Below, one piece after another: positions 6,516 through 14,500 of a DNA stretch of 49,243 bases (position 1 is the first letter of the stretch; the number at the start of each line of letters is the position of its first letter). The stretch is from NCBI GenBank assembly GCA_905612375.1, contig CAJQRS010000017.1, positions 1 to 49,243 of the forward strand. Reading direction: 5' to 3'. The notes beneath the pieces are model-generated. The model saw only the letters and a program-made list of their open reading frames with translations, made no database searches and had not been told where the DNA came from. This stretch comes from an uncultured Candidatus Pelagibacter sp. (GTDB taxonomy: Bacteria > Pseudomonadota > Alphaproteobacteria > Pelagibacterales > Pelagibacteraceae). The position numbers and the translations under genes were made by a program.

Positions 6516-8297
6516 TTAAATTAATAAAGGTTGCTTAATCATGTCTTCTTTTTTGATCCCTGCAACTTTAACCGGTCTTTTCATGGCATCTCTTCTGAAA
6601 GGCTCACCCAGTTCCTGATTGAGAATTACTTCAATAAATGTTGTAATCCCTTTTTTTTGATCTTCACAAGATTGCTTAATGGCAGCAGTAGTTTCTTCCA
6701 TAGTACGAACTGTAACACCTTTTAAACCACAGGCGTCTGCAACTTTTGCATAACTTAATTCTGGATCAAGCTCAGTCCCTACGAAATTGTCATCGAACCA
6801 CAAAGTAGTATTTCTTTTTTCTGCTCCCCATTGGTAGTTTCTAAAAATTACCATTGAAATTGCTGGCCATTCTGGTCTTGCTACAGAGCTCATTTCATTC
6901 ATGCTTATTCCAAATGCACCATCTCCTGCAAAACCAATTACAGGTGTCTCAGGACATCCAATTTTTGCCCCAAGAATTGCTGGAAAACCATAACCACAAG
7001 GACCAAATAATCCTGGTGCTAGATATTTTCTTCCTTTTTCAAATGTAGGATAGGCATTTCCAATTGCACAGTTATTACCAATATCACTCGAGATAATCAC
7101 GTCATCGGGCATACCTGCTTGAATTCCTCTCCACGCTTCTCTAGGAGACATTCTATCTGCATCTCTTTTTCTAGCTTCAGCATTCCAAACTGTACCTTCA
7201 TCATCATCTTCATGATCTAAGCTTGATAATTCCTGTAGCCATGCTGATTTAGTTTGGTGAATAATATTTTTTCTTTCTTCTCTATTAGCATTTCCTGCAG
7301 TTGGAGAAAGTTGAGCCAAAATTTGTTGAGAAACTAATTTTGCATCCCCGCAAATTCCAACAGATACTTTTTTAGTTAAACCAATTCTATCTGAATTCAT
7401 ATCAACCTGAATGATGCTTGCATCTTTTGGCCAATAATCCATTCCATAACCAGGTAAAGTTGAGAATGGATTTAATCTTGTGCCAAGTGCGAGAACTACA
7501 TCAGCTTTACTGATTAATTCCATTCCAGCTTTTGATCCATTATAACCTAATGGTCCAGCAGCTAAAGGGTGGCTTCCTGGAAAACTATCGTTATGTTGAT
7601 AGCCAGAGCAAACTGGAGCATCTAATTTTTCTGCTAATTTTTTACAATCTTCTATAGCTCCACCAATTACAACACCTGCTCCAGATAATATTACTGGAAA
7701 CTTAGCATTAGATAATAAGTCTGCTGCTTTTTTAATTGCCTCAACACCACCTGCTTGTTTTTCTAATCTTACAATTTGAGGTAATTCTATATCAATTACT
7801 TGTGTCCAATAATCTCTTGGAACATTTATCTGTGCTGGAGCCGATCCTCTGATTGCTTTTTCAATTACTCTATTTAATACTTCTGCCATTCTTGAAGGAT
7901 CTCTAACTTCTTCTTGATAGCAAACCATATCTTTAAATAAATTCATTTGTTCTACTTCTTGAAAGCCACCTTGACCCATAGTTTTATTTGCAGCTTGTGG
8001 TGATACTAAAAGTAATGGTGTGTGATTCCAATATGCAGTTTTAATTGGTGTTACAAGACCTGTGATACCAGGACCATTTTGTGCAATTACCATTGACATT
8101 TTTCCAGTAGACCTAGTGTAACCATCGGCAATTAATCCACCGTTAGTTTCATGAGCAACGTCCCAAAAAGTTATTCCAGCATCAGGAAAGATATCTGAAA
8201 TAGGCATAAAGGCCGAACCAATTATTCCAAATGCATGTTCAATTCCGTGCATTTGTAAAACTTTTACAAAAGCTTCTTCTGTTGTCATTTTAGTCAT
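6516..8297 (-). CDS. xsc: Sulfoacetaldehyde acetyltransferase
   Basis: Thiamine-diphosphate enzyme that cleaves sulfoacetaldehyde with phosphate to acetyl phosphate and sulfite, the common desulfonation step of taurine and isethionate breakdown. The length, 593 aa, is typical. The N-terminal domain is characteristic of Xsc (TTEEAFVKVLQMHGIEHAFG, IAQNGPGITG, the QAANKTMGQGGFQEVEQM stretch). The ThDP/Mg motif is GDGAFGISMN, followed by VIFRN. The start gives MTKMTTEE with an AGAAAGG ribosome site 9 nt upstream. It is transcribed divergently from suyAB, and the pairing marks this as a sulfonate-degradation locus. No phosphate acetyltransferase gene is adjacent. Confidence 0.95.
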   Translation of the reverse strand: MTKMTTEEAFVKVLQMHGIEHAFGIIGSAFMPISDIFPDAGITFWDVAHETNGGLIADGYTRSTGKMSMVIAQNGPGITGLVTPIKTAYWNHTPLLLVSPQAANKTMGQGGFQEVEQMNLFKDMVCYQEEVRDPSRMAEVLNRVIEKAIRGSAPAQINVPRDYWTQVIDIELPQIVRLEKQAGGVEAIKKAADLLSNAKFPVILSGAGVVIGGAIEDCKKLAEKLDAPVCSGYQHNDSFPGSHPLAAGPLGYNGSKAGMELISKADVVLALGTRLNPFSTLPGYGMDYWPKDASIIQVDMNSDRIGLTKKVSVGICGDAKLVSQQILAQLSPTAGNANREERKNIIHQTKSAWLQELSSLDHEDDDEGTVWNAEARKRDADRMSPREAWRGIQAGMPDDVIISSDIGNNCAIGNAYPTFEKGRKYLAPGLFGPCGYGFPAILGAKIGCPETPVIGFAGDGAFGISMNEMSSVARPEWPAISMVIFRNYQWGAEKRNTTLWFDDNFVGTELDPELSYAKVADACGLKGVTVRTMEETTAAIKQSCEDQKKGITTFIEVILNQELGEPFRRDAMKRPVKVAGIKKEDMIKQPLLI

Positions 8298-8409
8298 AAT
8301 AATTGGCCTTTCTGTCTGAGTTGTTTAAAATTCTTATAAATTAAATTGTTAATTGAAAGGATTAATATATAAGATTTGTAAAATTTCAAACAAACAAATC
8401 GACACAATT

Positions 8410-8694
8410 ATGGGTACAGACATTATTATACATGATGAAAAAGACAATGTGGGAGTTGTTGTTATTGATAAAATCACTCCAAAACAAGATTGTGCTTGCT
8501 GGATTATGGAGAATGATAAAACAGTTCAAATTCAATCAGTAGATGAAATTCAATTGGGACATAAAATAGCAATGGTTGATCTTAATGAGGGTGATACTAT
8601 TTTAAAATATGGTCATGATATTGGGAAAGTCGTTAAATCAATCAAAAAAGGTGAGCATGTTCATGTTCATAATGTAAAAACGAAAAAGTGGTAA
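8410..8694 (+). CDS. suyA: (2R)-sulfolactate sulfo-lyase, small subunit
   Basis: Small SAF/UxaA-like subunit (94 aa) of the enzyme that splits sulfolactate into pyruvate and sulfite. The conserved parts are [13 protein letters not shown] near the N-terminus and [13 protein letters not shown] at the end, as in SuyA and the N-terminal domain of altronate dehydratase. The ATG giving [10 protein letters not shown] was chosen because a longer frame from an upstream TTG adds 19 residues without family resemblance. No good ribosome site precedes this ATG, so the start is less certain. suyB follows within 5 bp. Confidence 0.88.
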   Translation: MGTDIIIHDEKDNVGVVVIDKITPKQDCACWIMENDKTVQIQSVDEIQLGHKIAMVDLNEGDTILKYGHDIGKVVKSIKKGEHVHVHNVKTKKW

Positions 8695-8699
8695 AAAAT

Positions 8700-9866
8700 A
8701 TGCAAATTCCAAAAAGTTTTTTAGGTTACAAAAGAGAAAATGGCAGAGTTGGTACTAGAAACCACGTAATCATCTTACCTGTTGATGATATCTCAAATGC
8801 TTGTGCTGAAGCTGTAGCAAGCAATATTAAAGGTACAATGGCCCTTCCACACTCTTATGGAAGACTTCAATTTGGTGCTGACTTAGATCTACATTTTAGA
8901 ACAATGATTGGAACTGGAAAAAATCCTAATGTTGCAGCTGTAATTGTTATTGGAATTGAGCCTAAATGGACAAAAAGAATTGTTGATGAGATAGCTAAAA
9001 CTGGAAAACCAGTTGAAGGATTTCACATTGAAAGAACTGGTGACATTGGAACAATTATGAAGGCTTCTAAAAAAGCTCAAGAATTTGCAATGTGGGCTTC
9101 TGAAAAACAAAGAGAAGAATGTCCTTTAAGCGATTTATGGATTTCAGTTAAATGTGGTGAATCTGATACAACATCAGGTCTTGCTGCTAATCCAACTGTT
9201 GGAAACTTAATGGATAAATTAGAGCCATTAGGAGTTCACTTATGTTTTGGTGAAACATCTGAGTTAACTGGTGCTGAAAAAGTTTGTGCTACACGTGGTG
9301 CAACACCTGAAGCTTCAGAAAAATTCATGAAAACTTGGAGTGATTATAACGATTTTATTTTAAAAGAAGCAACTGATGATCTTTCTGATAGTCAACCGAC
9401 AGCTGGTAATATTGCTGGTGGGTTAACAACTATTGAAGAAAAAGCATTTGGAAACTTCCAAAAAATTGGAAATTGTAAATTTATTGATGTTTTAGAACCA
9501 GCTGAAGAACCTACCAAAGGAAAAGGTTTATACTTTATGGATACTTCATCTGCAGCAGCTGAGTGTATTACTCTTCAAGCAGCAGCAGGTTTTAATATTC
9601 ACTTATTCCCAACCGGCCAAGGTAATATTGTTGGCAATCCTATTGAACCAGTTGTAAAATTAACTGCTAATCCATTAACCGTAAAAGGTATGGGTGAGCA
9701 TATTGATTGTGATGTATCAAAAATCTTATCACGTGAGATGACTATGTCTCAAGCAGGTGATGAATTAATTAAATCTATGATTAGAGTAGCAAATGGTAGA
9801 TTAACATGTGCAGAAAGTTTGGGACATAAAGAGTTTGTAATGACAAAGCTCTATAGAAGTGCTTAG
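8700..9866 (+). CDS. suyB: (2R)-sulfolactate sulfo-lyase, large subunit
   Basis: Catalytic large subunit (388 aa from this ATG) of sulfolactate sulfo-lyase, UxaA C-terminal family, presumably iron-dependent like its relatives. Diagnostic stretches are [55 protein letters not shown] and [11 protein letters not shown]. They match SuyB more closely than altronate dehydratase, and the adjacent SuyA and Xsc support that reading. A GTG at 8688 overlapping the suyA stop would add MVKN at the N-terminus and is an alternative start. The next gene, a YeiH-type permease, follows after 26 bp and is probably co-transcribed. Confidence 0.92.
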   Translation: MQIPKSFLGYKRENGRVGTRNHVIILPVDDISNACAEAVASNIKGTMALPHSYGRLQFGADLDLHFRTMIGTGKNPNVAAVIVIGIEPKWTKRIVDEIAKTGKPVEGFHIERTGDIGTIMKASKKAQEFAMWASEKQREECPLSDLWISVKCGESDTTSGLAANPTVGNLMDKLEPLGVHLCFGETSELTGAEKVCATRGATPEASEKFMKTWSDYNDFILKEATDDLSDSQPTAGNIAGGLTTIEEKAFGNFQKIGNCKFIDVLEPAEEPTKGKGLYFMDTSSAAAECITLQAAAGFNIHLFPTGQGNIVGNPIEPVVKLTANPLTVKGMGEHIDCDVSKILSREMTMSQAGDELIKSMIRVANGRLTCAESLGHKEFVMTKLYRSA

Positions 9867-9892
9867 TTCTAAAGGCCTTTTACTTTTTATCT

Positions 9893-10972
9893 ATGAGATT
9901 TCAAAAAATTATTAATATTCTTCCTGGAGTAATACTTGCTTTAGTCTTCTGTTTATTTTCACAAGGAATAAACAATGTCATTGGTATAGAAATGTTTGGA
10001 ACCACTAAAAGTCCAATTTCAACTGTGATGATTGCAATATTACTTGGAATTATTATGGGAAACGCATTTACACCAAGACCAGGTATGATGATTGGTTTAG
10101 ATTTTACTCAAAAATATATTCTTAAATTAGGGATAATTTTTTTAGGAATAAGATTGAGCTTTGAAGAGTTTCTAAAATTTGGAACAGTTGCTATTCCATT
10201 AATTATTGTGTGTATATTAAGTGTTCTTATTCTTATTAAATTATTAATTAAAAAAGTTCCAATCTCATCTAAAATGTCTTACTTGATAGCAATTGGTACA
10301 AGTGTTTGTGGTGCAACAGCCATAGTTGCAGTGGCACCCGTTATAGAAGCAAAAAAAACTGAAGTTGCTTATGCAATAGCAAATATTACCTTGTTCGGAG
10401 TTATAGCGATGCTTGTTTACCCTTATTTTGCGGAATGGTATTTTTATGGCGAACCTATAATGGCAGGCTTATTTTTAGGAACAGCTATTCATGAAACTTC
10501 ACAAGTAGCAGCAGCTGGGTTAATTTATGACCAACAGTTTAATAGCCCTGAAACTCTAAATGTAGCTACAGTTACAAAGCTTATAAGAAATACATTTTTA
10601 GTAATCATGGTTCCACTATTTGGTTTTTTACATAATAGAGGTAAGGTTAAAGATAAAAACTACTCAATATTTAGTATTTTTCCATATTTTGTTCTTGGTT
10701 TCATTGGGATGATTATTTTAAGAAACATCGGAGATCAAATATTTACTTTAGAAAATGGTAATTATGAATTTTGGAAAACCTCAATAAGCTATATTAAAAG
10801 TTTAGCCACAGTTTTTCTAACTATGGCTATGGCTGCTGTTGGTATATCTATTAATTTAAATGAACTAAAATCTATGGGATACAAACCATTTGTTGTTGGA
10901 TTTATAGCTGCTGTAACTGTTGGGATAGTTAGTATTGTTAGTCTTGAGACTTTTCTTAAAGTTTTTTTATAA
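9893..10972 (+). CDS. YeiH/UPF0324-family membrane protein, putative sulfite/sulfate exporter
   Basis: Integral inner-membrane protein of 359 aa with about ten hydrophobic segments. Family marks are LLGIIMGNAFTPRPGM near residue 50-65, LKLGIIFLGIRLSF, GTSVCGATAIVAVAPVI and GTAIHETSQVAAAG. Members of this family are annotated as putative sulfate exporters, and several lie in sulfonate-degradation operons. Here it ends the suyAB transcription unit, so export of sulfite or sulfate is a reasonable inference. The transported species has not been shown for this type of protein in general. Confidence 0.8.
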   Translation: MRFQKIINILPGVILALVFCLFSQGINNVIGIEMFGTTKSPISTVMIAILLGIIMGNAFTPRPGMMIGLDFTQKYILKLGIIFLGIRLSFEEFLKFGTVAIPLIIVCILSVLILIKLLIKKVPISSKMSYLIAIGTSVCGATAIVAVAPVIEAKKTEVAYAIANITLFGVIAMLVYPYFAEWYFYGEPIMAGLFLGTAIHETSQVAAAGLIYDQQFNSPETLNVATVTKLIRNTFLVIMVPLFGFLHNRGKVKDKNYSIFSIFPYFVLGFIGMIILRNIGDQIFTLENGNYEFWKTSISYIKSLATVFLTMAMAAVGISINLNELKSMGYKPFVVGFIAAVTVGIVSIVSLETFLKVFL

Positions 10973-11030
10973 ATTATTTACTGAATTGTTTCTATAACAG
11001 ACATATTATTATATTATCAGATCAAATAAA

Positions 11031-12044
11031 ATGAATAAGAAAAAAAAAATATTAATCACAGGTAGCTCAGGTTTTATTGGTTTCTCTTTAGCTTTAAACT
11101 TGCTTAAGAAAGGACATAAAATTCTTGGCTACGACTCAATTAATAATTATTACGACGTTAACCTAAAGCTTTCTAGAAACAAAATATTAAAAAAATTCAA
11201 GAATTTTAGTTTTATAAAAGGTGAACTTGAAGATCAAAAAAAACTTAATAAAAGTGTTTTAAAATTTAAACCTCAAATAATAATCCATTTAGCTGCACAA
11301 GCAGGTGTCAGATATAGCTTAGATGTTCCAAGGAAATATCTATCCTCAAATATAATTGGAACATTTAATATAATTGAAATTGCACATAAAATTAAAGTTA
11401 AACATTTACTGATAGCATCGAGTTCATCGGTATATGGAGCAAATAAACAATCTGTTTTTAAAGAAACAGATAAAACAGACACGCAATTAAGTATTTATGC
11501 TGCAACTAAAAAGTCAGCAGAGAGTATTGCACATTCATACTCTTCACTTTGGAAGATACCAATTACTATGATGCGTTTTTTTACAATATATGGGCCTTGG
11601 GGTAGACCAGATATGGCTTATTTCAAATTTACAAAAGCAATAATTAAAAATAAAAAAATTGATATATACAACAAAGGTGAGATGTATAGAGATTTTACGT
11701 ATATAGATGATGTGACAAAATCAATAGAACTATTGATTAATAAACCGCCTTCGCAAAATAAAAAAAACAATTATAAAAATGATAGCTTATCGAGAGTTGC
11801 TCCGTATAGAATAATCAATATTGGAAATCAAAAAAGGGTTTATCTTAAAGATTTTATAACTGTCTTGGAAAAAAAATTAAATAAAAGAGCTAACAAAAAT
11901 AATATGTCAATGCAAAAAGGTGATGTTAAAAAAACATTATCAAATACAAATCTTTTATTTCAAATAATTAAATATAGACCAAAAGTAAACTATATTAATG
12001 GAATCTCTGCTTTTGTTGAGTGGTACAAAAAATATTATAAATAA
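11031..12044 (+). CDS. UDP-glucuronate 4-epimerase-like SDR protein
   Basis: Extended short-chain dehydrogenase fold, 337 aa. The NAD-binding TGSSGFIG lies near residues 10-17, SSSSVYG at 130-136, and the catalytic pair Y156/K160 is in YAATK. The segments HLAAQAGVRYSL and MRFFTIYGPWGRPDMA are typical of UDP-glucuronate 4-epimerases (CapI/LspL), which make UDP-galacturonate for surface polysaccharide. It lies alone between the sulfonate genes and a transaldolase. It converges with the latter across only 7 bp, so it is an insertion in an otherwise sulfur-related region. Confidence 0.85.
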   Translation: MNKKKKILITGSSGFIGFSLALNLLKKGHKILGYDSINNYYDVNLKLSRNKILKKFKNFSFIKGELEDQKKLNKSVLKFKPQIIIHLAAQAGVRYSLDVPRKYLSSNIIGTFNIIEIAHKIKVKHLLIASSSSVYGANKQSVFKETDKTDTQLSIYAATKKSAESIAHSYSSLWKIPITMMRFFTIYGPWGRPDMAYFKFTKAIIKNKKIDIYNKGEMYRDFTYIDDVTKSIELLINKPPSQNKKNNYKNDSLSRVAPYRIINIGNQKRVYLKDFITVLEKKLNKRANKNNMSMQKGDVKKTLSNTNLLFQIIKYRPKVNYINGISAFVEWYKKYYK

Positions 12045-12051
12045 AATCTAA

Positions 12052-12759
12052 TTAAATTTTAAATCCAGCAGATTTGGCGTCACTGTAAAAGGCTTTAACT
12101 GTTTCTTTTGTTAATTTATCAAAGGATTTTCCAAAATTTTCAATTTTTTCAATTGTTGCTGGTGGTACCGTTATAATATGACAACCCAATTGTTTGGCTT
12201 GAATGAAGTTATAAGGTTCCCTAACACTAGCCCACAAAATCTCTACATTCTTAAATTTTTTTGATAAAGAAATACTTTTTTTAAATTCTGGAATTGGGTC
12301 TTTACCTGTATCGCCTGCACGGCCAGCAAAAATTGAAATGATCACTTTTGATTTTTTATTTAATAATTTTAAAATTTTTTTTGTTTGTGCTGAGCTATAG
12401 ACAGCAGTTATATTAAGTTTAATGTTAAGATTATTTAATTCTTTTATTAATTTTCCCATAAAAACTCCTTTTGAGTTTGATACAGGTATTTTTACATAAA
12501 CATTTTTACCCCAAGTATTAATCTTTAAAGCTTGATTTTTCATATTAGTATAATCATCAGCAAAAACTTCTAACGAAACTGGTTTATTGGGACAAATTTT
12601 AAGAATTTCTTTTGAGTATTTTTTATAATCTTTGGCACCAGCACTCTTCATTAAGCTGGGATTTGTTGTAAACCCCTTAACAATCTTTTTTTTATCAAAT
12701 TTTCTTATTTGCTTTAGTTCAGCAATATCGCAAAAAATTTTAGTTTTGATCTTTTTCAT
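12052..12759 (-). CDS. Short transaldolase / fructose-6-phosphate aldolase family protein
   Basis: TIM-barrel Schiff-base enzyme of 235 aa, the length of the TalC/FSA subfamily rather than full-length TalB. The catalytic lysine is K90 in VYVKIPVS, with the usual FCDIAE start, KGFTTNPSL, and SIFAGRAGD near the C-terminal half. It would move dihydroxyacetone units among sugar phosphates in the pentose phosphate pathway. It follows the TauE-like gene on the same strand after 58 bp, so it could be read with the sulfite operon. A role in sulfosugar cleavage is conceivable, but no other sulfosugar genes are present. Confidence 0.85.
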   Translation of the reverse strand: MKKIKTKIFCDIAELKQIRKFDKKKIVKGFTTNPSLMKSAGAKDYKKYSKEILKICPNKPVSLEVFADDYTNMKNQALKINTWGKNVYVKIPVSNSKGVFMGKLIKELNNLNIKLNITAVYSSAQTKKILKLLNKKSKVIISIFAGRAGDTGKDPIPEFKKSISLSKKFKNVEILWASVREPYNFIQAKQLGCHIITVPPATIEKIENFGKSFDKLTKETVKAFYSDAKSAGFKI

Positions 12760-12817
12760 ACATATAATTAACTATTAAATTTTTTAATTAAAAGCCAGCA
12801 ATATAATTGCTTATTAA

Positions 12818-13900
12818 TTAAGATTTTTTTAGCAACATCTTTTTTTTGAAATTGGAAAAAATACGCCTAATAAGAGCAGCTCCTATCCCTAAAATAATTG
12901 CAAACATAATTGAAAATAATCCATAAAAAAATGGCATGTCTTCTGAAAATTCTAAAATAAATAGTGAGAAAAAGTTTAAATCTGATGTTAATACTTGTAT
13001 TATTTTTTGTTCAGGCTTGTCGGTAAAAAAAGTTTCATAAGCGATAGCTATTCCAACTATTAATAGTAAAATTGCTAATAATGCTTTTAAACCAGAACTA
13101 TCAATTTTTTCACCAAGTTTTTGTCCTACCTGAACACCTATGATTGATCCAGTGACTAACATAACTACTAACATTAAATCTATAGAACCAAAATTAAATG
13201 AATGCAAAAATGTAACTATGACACTAACAAAAATTGTTACAAACAGGGAGGTTCCTGGAACTAATTTTGTTGGCATTTTAATTATATAAATCATCGCAGG
13301 TACTAATATAAAAGCACCACCTATTCCCATTATAGCAGCAATAAATCCAACGATTAAACCAATTATAATTGGAGTGAATACACTTTCGTATAATTTTGAT
13401 TTTGGAAACCTCATTCTTAATGGAAGACCATGTATCCAATAATGAACATGTAATTTTTTTTTAACTATAAGATTTCTTTTTTTTTTGTCTATTTCTCCAA
13501 GGCTTTCAACCAGCATTAATGTACCAATTATTGCAAGTATATACATGTAGGCTAGAGAAATAACCGTATCAATCTTTCCAATACCTTTAAAATATGTAAA
13601 GATATAAATACCCAATGCGGTTCCAACTACTCCACCAATAACAATCATAAGACCCATTTTATAATCTAAAGTATTTTTTAAATAATGAGTTGTTGATCCT
13701 GATACTGATGTTGCAAGAATATTGTTAGCTTCATTTGCAACAGCATATGCGGGTGGTACACCTAAAAAAATTAAGAAAGGTGTCATTAAAAAACCACCAC
13801 CTACTCCAAATAAACCTGAAAGTACTCCAACGATTGCACTCAATAAAAGTATTTCAATAGGATTAACAAAGACTTGAGCTATTGGTAAAAATACATCCAT
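12818..13900 (-). CDS. TauE/SafE-family permease, probable sulfite exporter
   Basis: Inner-membrane protein of 360 aa with two related halves, each opening with a glycine-rich helix (GVLSGLFGVGGGFLMTPFL near residue 23-41 and GFIAAIMGIGGAFILVPAM in the second half). This duplicated motif defines TauE/SafE (DUF81). The family is linked to export of sulfite or sulfoacetate in sulfonate-using bacteria. Here it is the last clear member of an operon headed by aprM-aprB-aprA, supporting sulfite or sulfate efflux. A longer loop at about residues 120-175 joins the halves and is basic (KKKRNLIVKKKLHVHYW). Confidence 0.88.
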   Translation of the reverse strand: MDVFLPIAQVFVNPIEILLLSAIVGVLSGLFGVGGGFLMTPFLIFLGVPPAYAVANEANNILATSVSGSTTHYLKNTLDYKMGLMIVIGGVVGTALGIYIFTYFKGIGKIDTVISLAYMYILAIIGTLMLVESLGEIDKKKRNLIVKKKLHVHYWIHGLPLRMRFPKSKLYESVFTPIIIGLIVGFIAAIMGIGGAFILVPAMIYIIKMPTKLVPGTSLFVTIFVSVIVTFLHSFNFGSIDLMLVVMLVTGSIIGVQVGQKLGEKIDSSGLKALLAILLLIVGIAIAYETFFTDKPEQKIIQVLTSDLNFFSLFILEFSEDMPFFYGLFSIMFAIILGIGAALIRRIFSNFKKKMLLKKS

Positions 13901-13927
13901 AAAAATTAACAGTTATTAAAAAACAAC

Positions 13928-14062
13928 TTAACCAAATGTGATAAAAGTTCCAACTAGTATAACACCCCAATAAGCAGCTAGACCAACAAAGATCCCAGTT
14001 TTTATGAAGGCTACTTTAAAATTTGAAAGATTTTTTACTATTTTTACGTTGGAAAATGACAT
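13928..14062 (-). CDS. 44-aa single-helix membrane protein in the apr-tauE operon
   Basis: Not recognised. The frame starts MSFSNVKIVKNLSNFKVAFI and has one hydrophobic helix from about residue 18 to 43 (including GLAAYWGVILVGTFITFG), with a basic N-terminal tail that would stay in the cytoplasm. It ends 27 bp before the TauE-like gene and lies 67 bp after the 116-aa gene, on the same strand. Its position suggests a small accessory subunit of the permease or of AprM. Support is limited to the reading frame, topology and context; no strong ribosome site is visible. Confidence 0.5.
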   Translation of the reverse strand: MSFSNVKIVKNLSNFKVAFIKTGIFVGLAAYWGVILVGTFITFG

Positions 14063-14129
14063 TGCAACCGTCAATACACCCAGTTAATTATTTGTCAAAT
14101 AAATAATTAATATAAAATGATTTTTTTTA

Positions 14130-14480
14130 TTAGTAGATGGTTGCTCCAAAAACTTTGACATCCTCACCCTCAACTCCGAGAACTAATCTCCCAAGAAATT
14201 CTCCTTCAATTTCTTTACTCTTTTGTTTGAATAATACAGTAATGTTCAAACCTCTTCTAAGACATCCAAATGCCTCATAATCCTCAGATAAACTAGTTAA
14301 CAACTTGTTGTTAGCCCACTGTTTTCCAAGCTCAACTTCATTAGCTCCAAATAACATTTGAGTTCCAAAATCTTTAGTAAAACCACCATAATCTTTCATA
14401 TTTGAGGTTTTAACAAGATTGTTCCAAATAGGATTAGCCATTGCTATAATCTCATCATCAGATTTCTCTAAAAGATTCAT
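14130..14480 (-). CDS. Unknown 116-aa soluble protein downstream of aprA
   Basis: Not recognised. A mixed alpha/beta soluble protein without signal peptide or metal-binding motif; the only Cys is in EAFGCLRRGLN. The N-terminal half is helical (SDDEIIAMANPIWNNLVKTS, KDFGTQMLFGANEVELG). The C-terminal half has strands ending in FLGRLVLGVEGEDVKVFGATIY. It begins 20 bp after aprA and is probably co-transcribed with aprMBA. The usual partner of APS reductase in sulfur oxidisers is ATP sulfurylase (Sat), and this is far too short and different to be Sat. A role in AprBA maturation, sulfite handling or sensing is only a guess. Confidence 0.75.
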   Translation of the reverse strand: MNLLEKSDDEIIAMANPIWNNLVKTSNMKDYGGFTKDFGTQMLFGANEVELGKQWANNKLLTSLSEDYEAFGCLRRGLNITVLFKQKSKEIEGEFLGRLVLGVEGEDVKVFGATIY

Positions 14481-14500
14481 AAATTTAAGTTTAATTTTTT

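Noticed and set aside
6531..7048. Plus-strand frames of about 64 residues inside xsc
   Set aside because: They lie antisense to a complete, well-conserved enzyme, have no ribosome site and give implausible Phe/Leu/Gln-rich products; shadows of codon bias.
8353..8409. TTG-initiated N-terminal extension of SuyA
   Set aside because: The added 19 residues (LIYKICKISNKQ) do not fit the SuyA family; the ATG at 8410 begins at the conserved domain.
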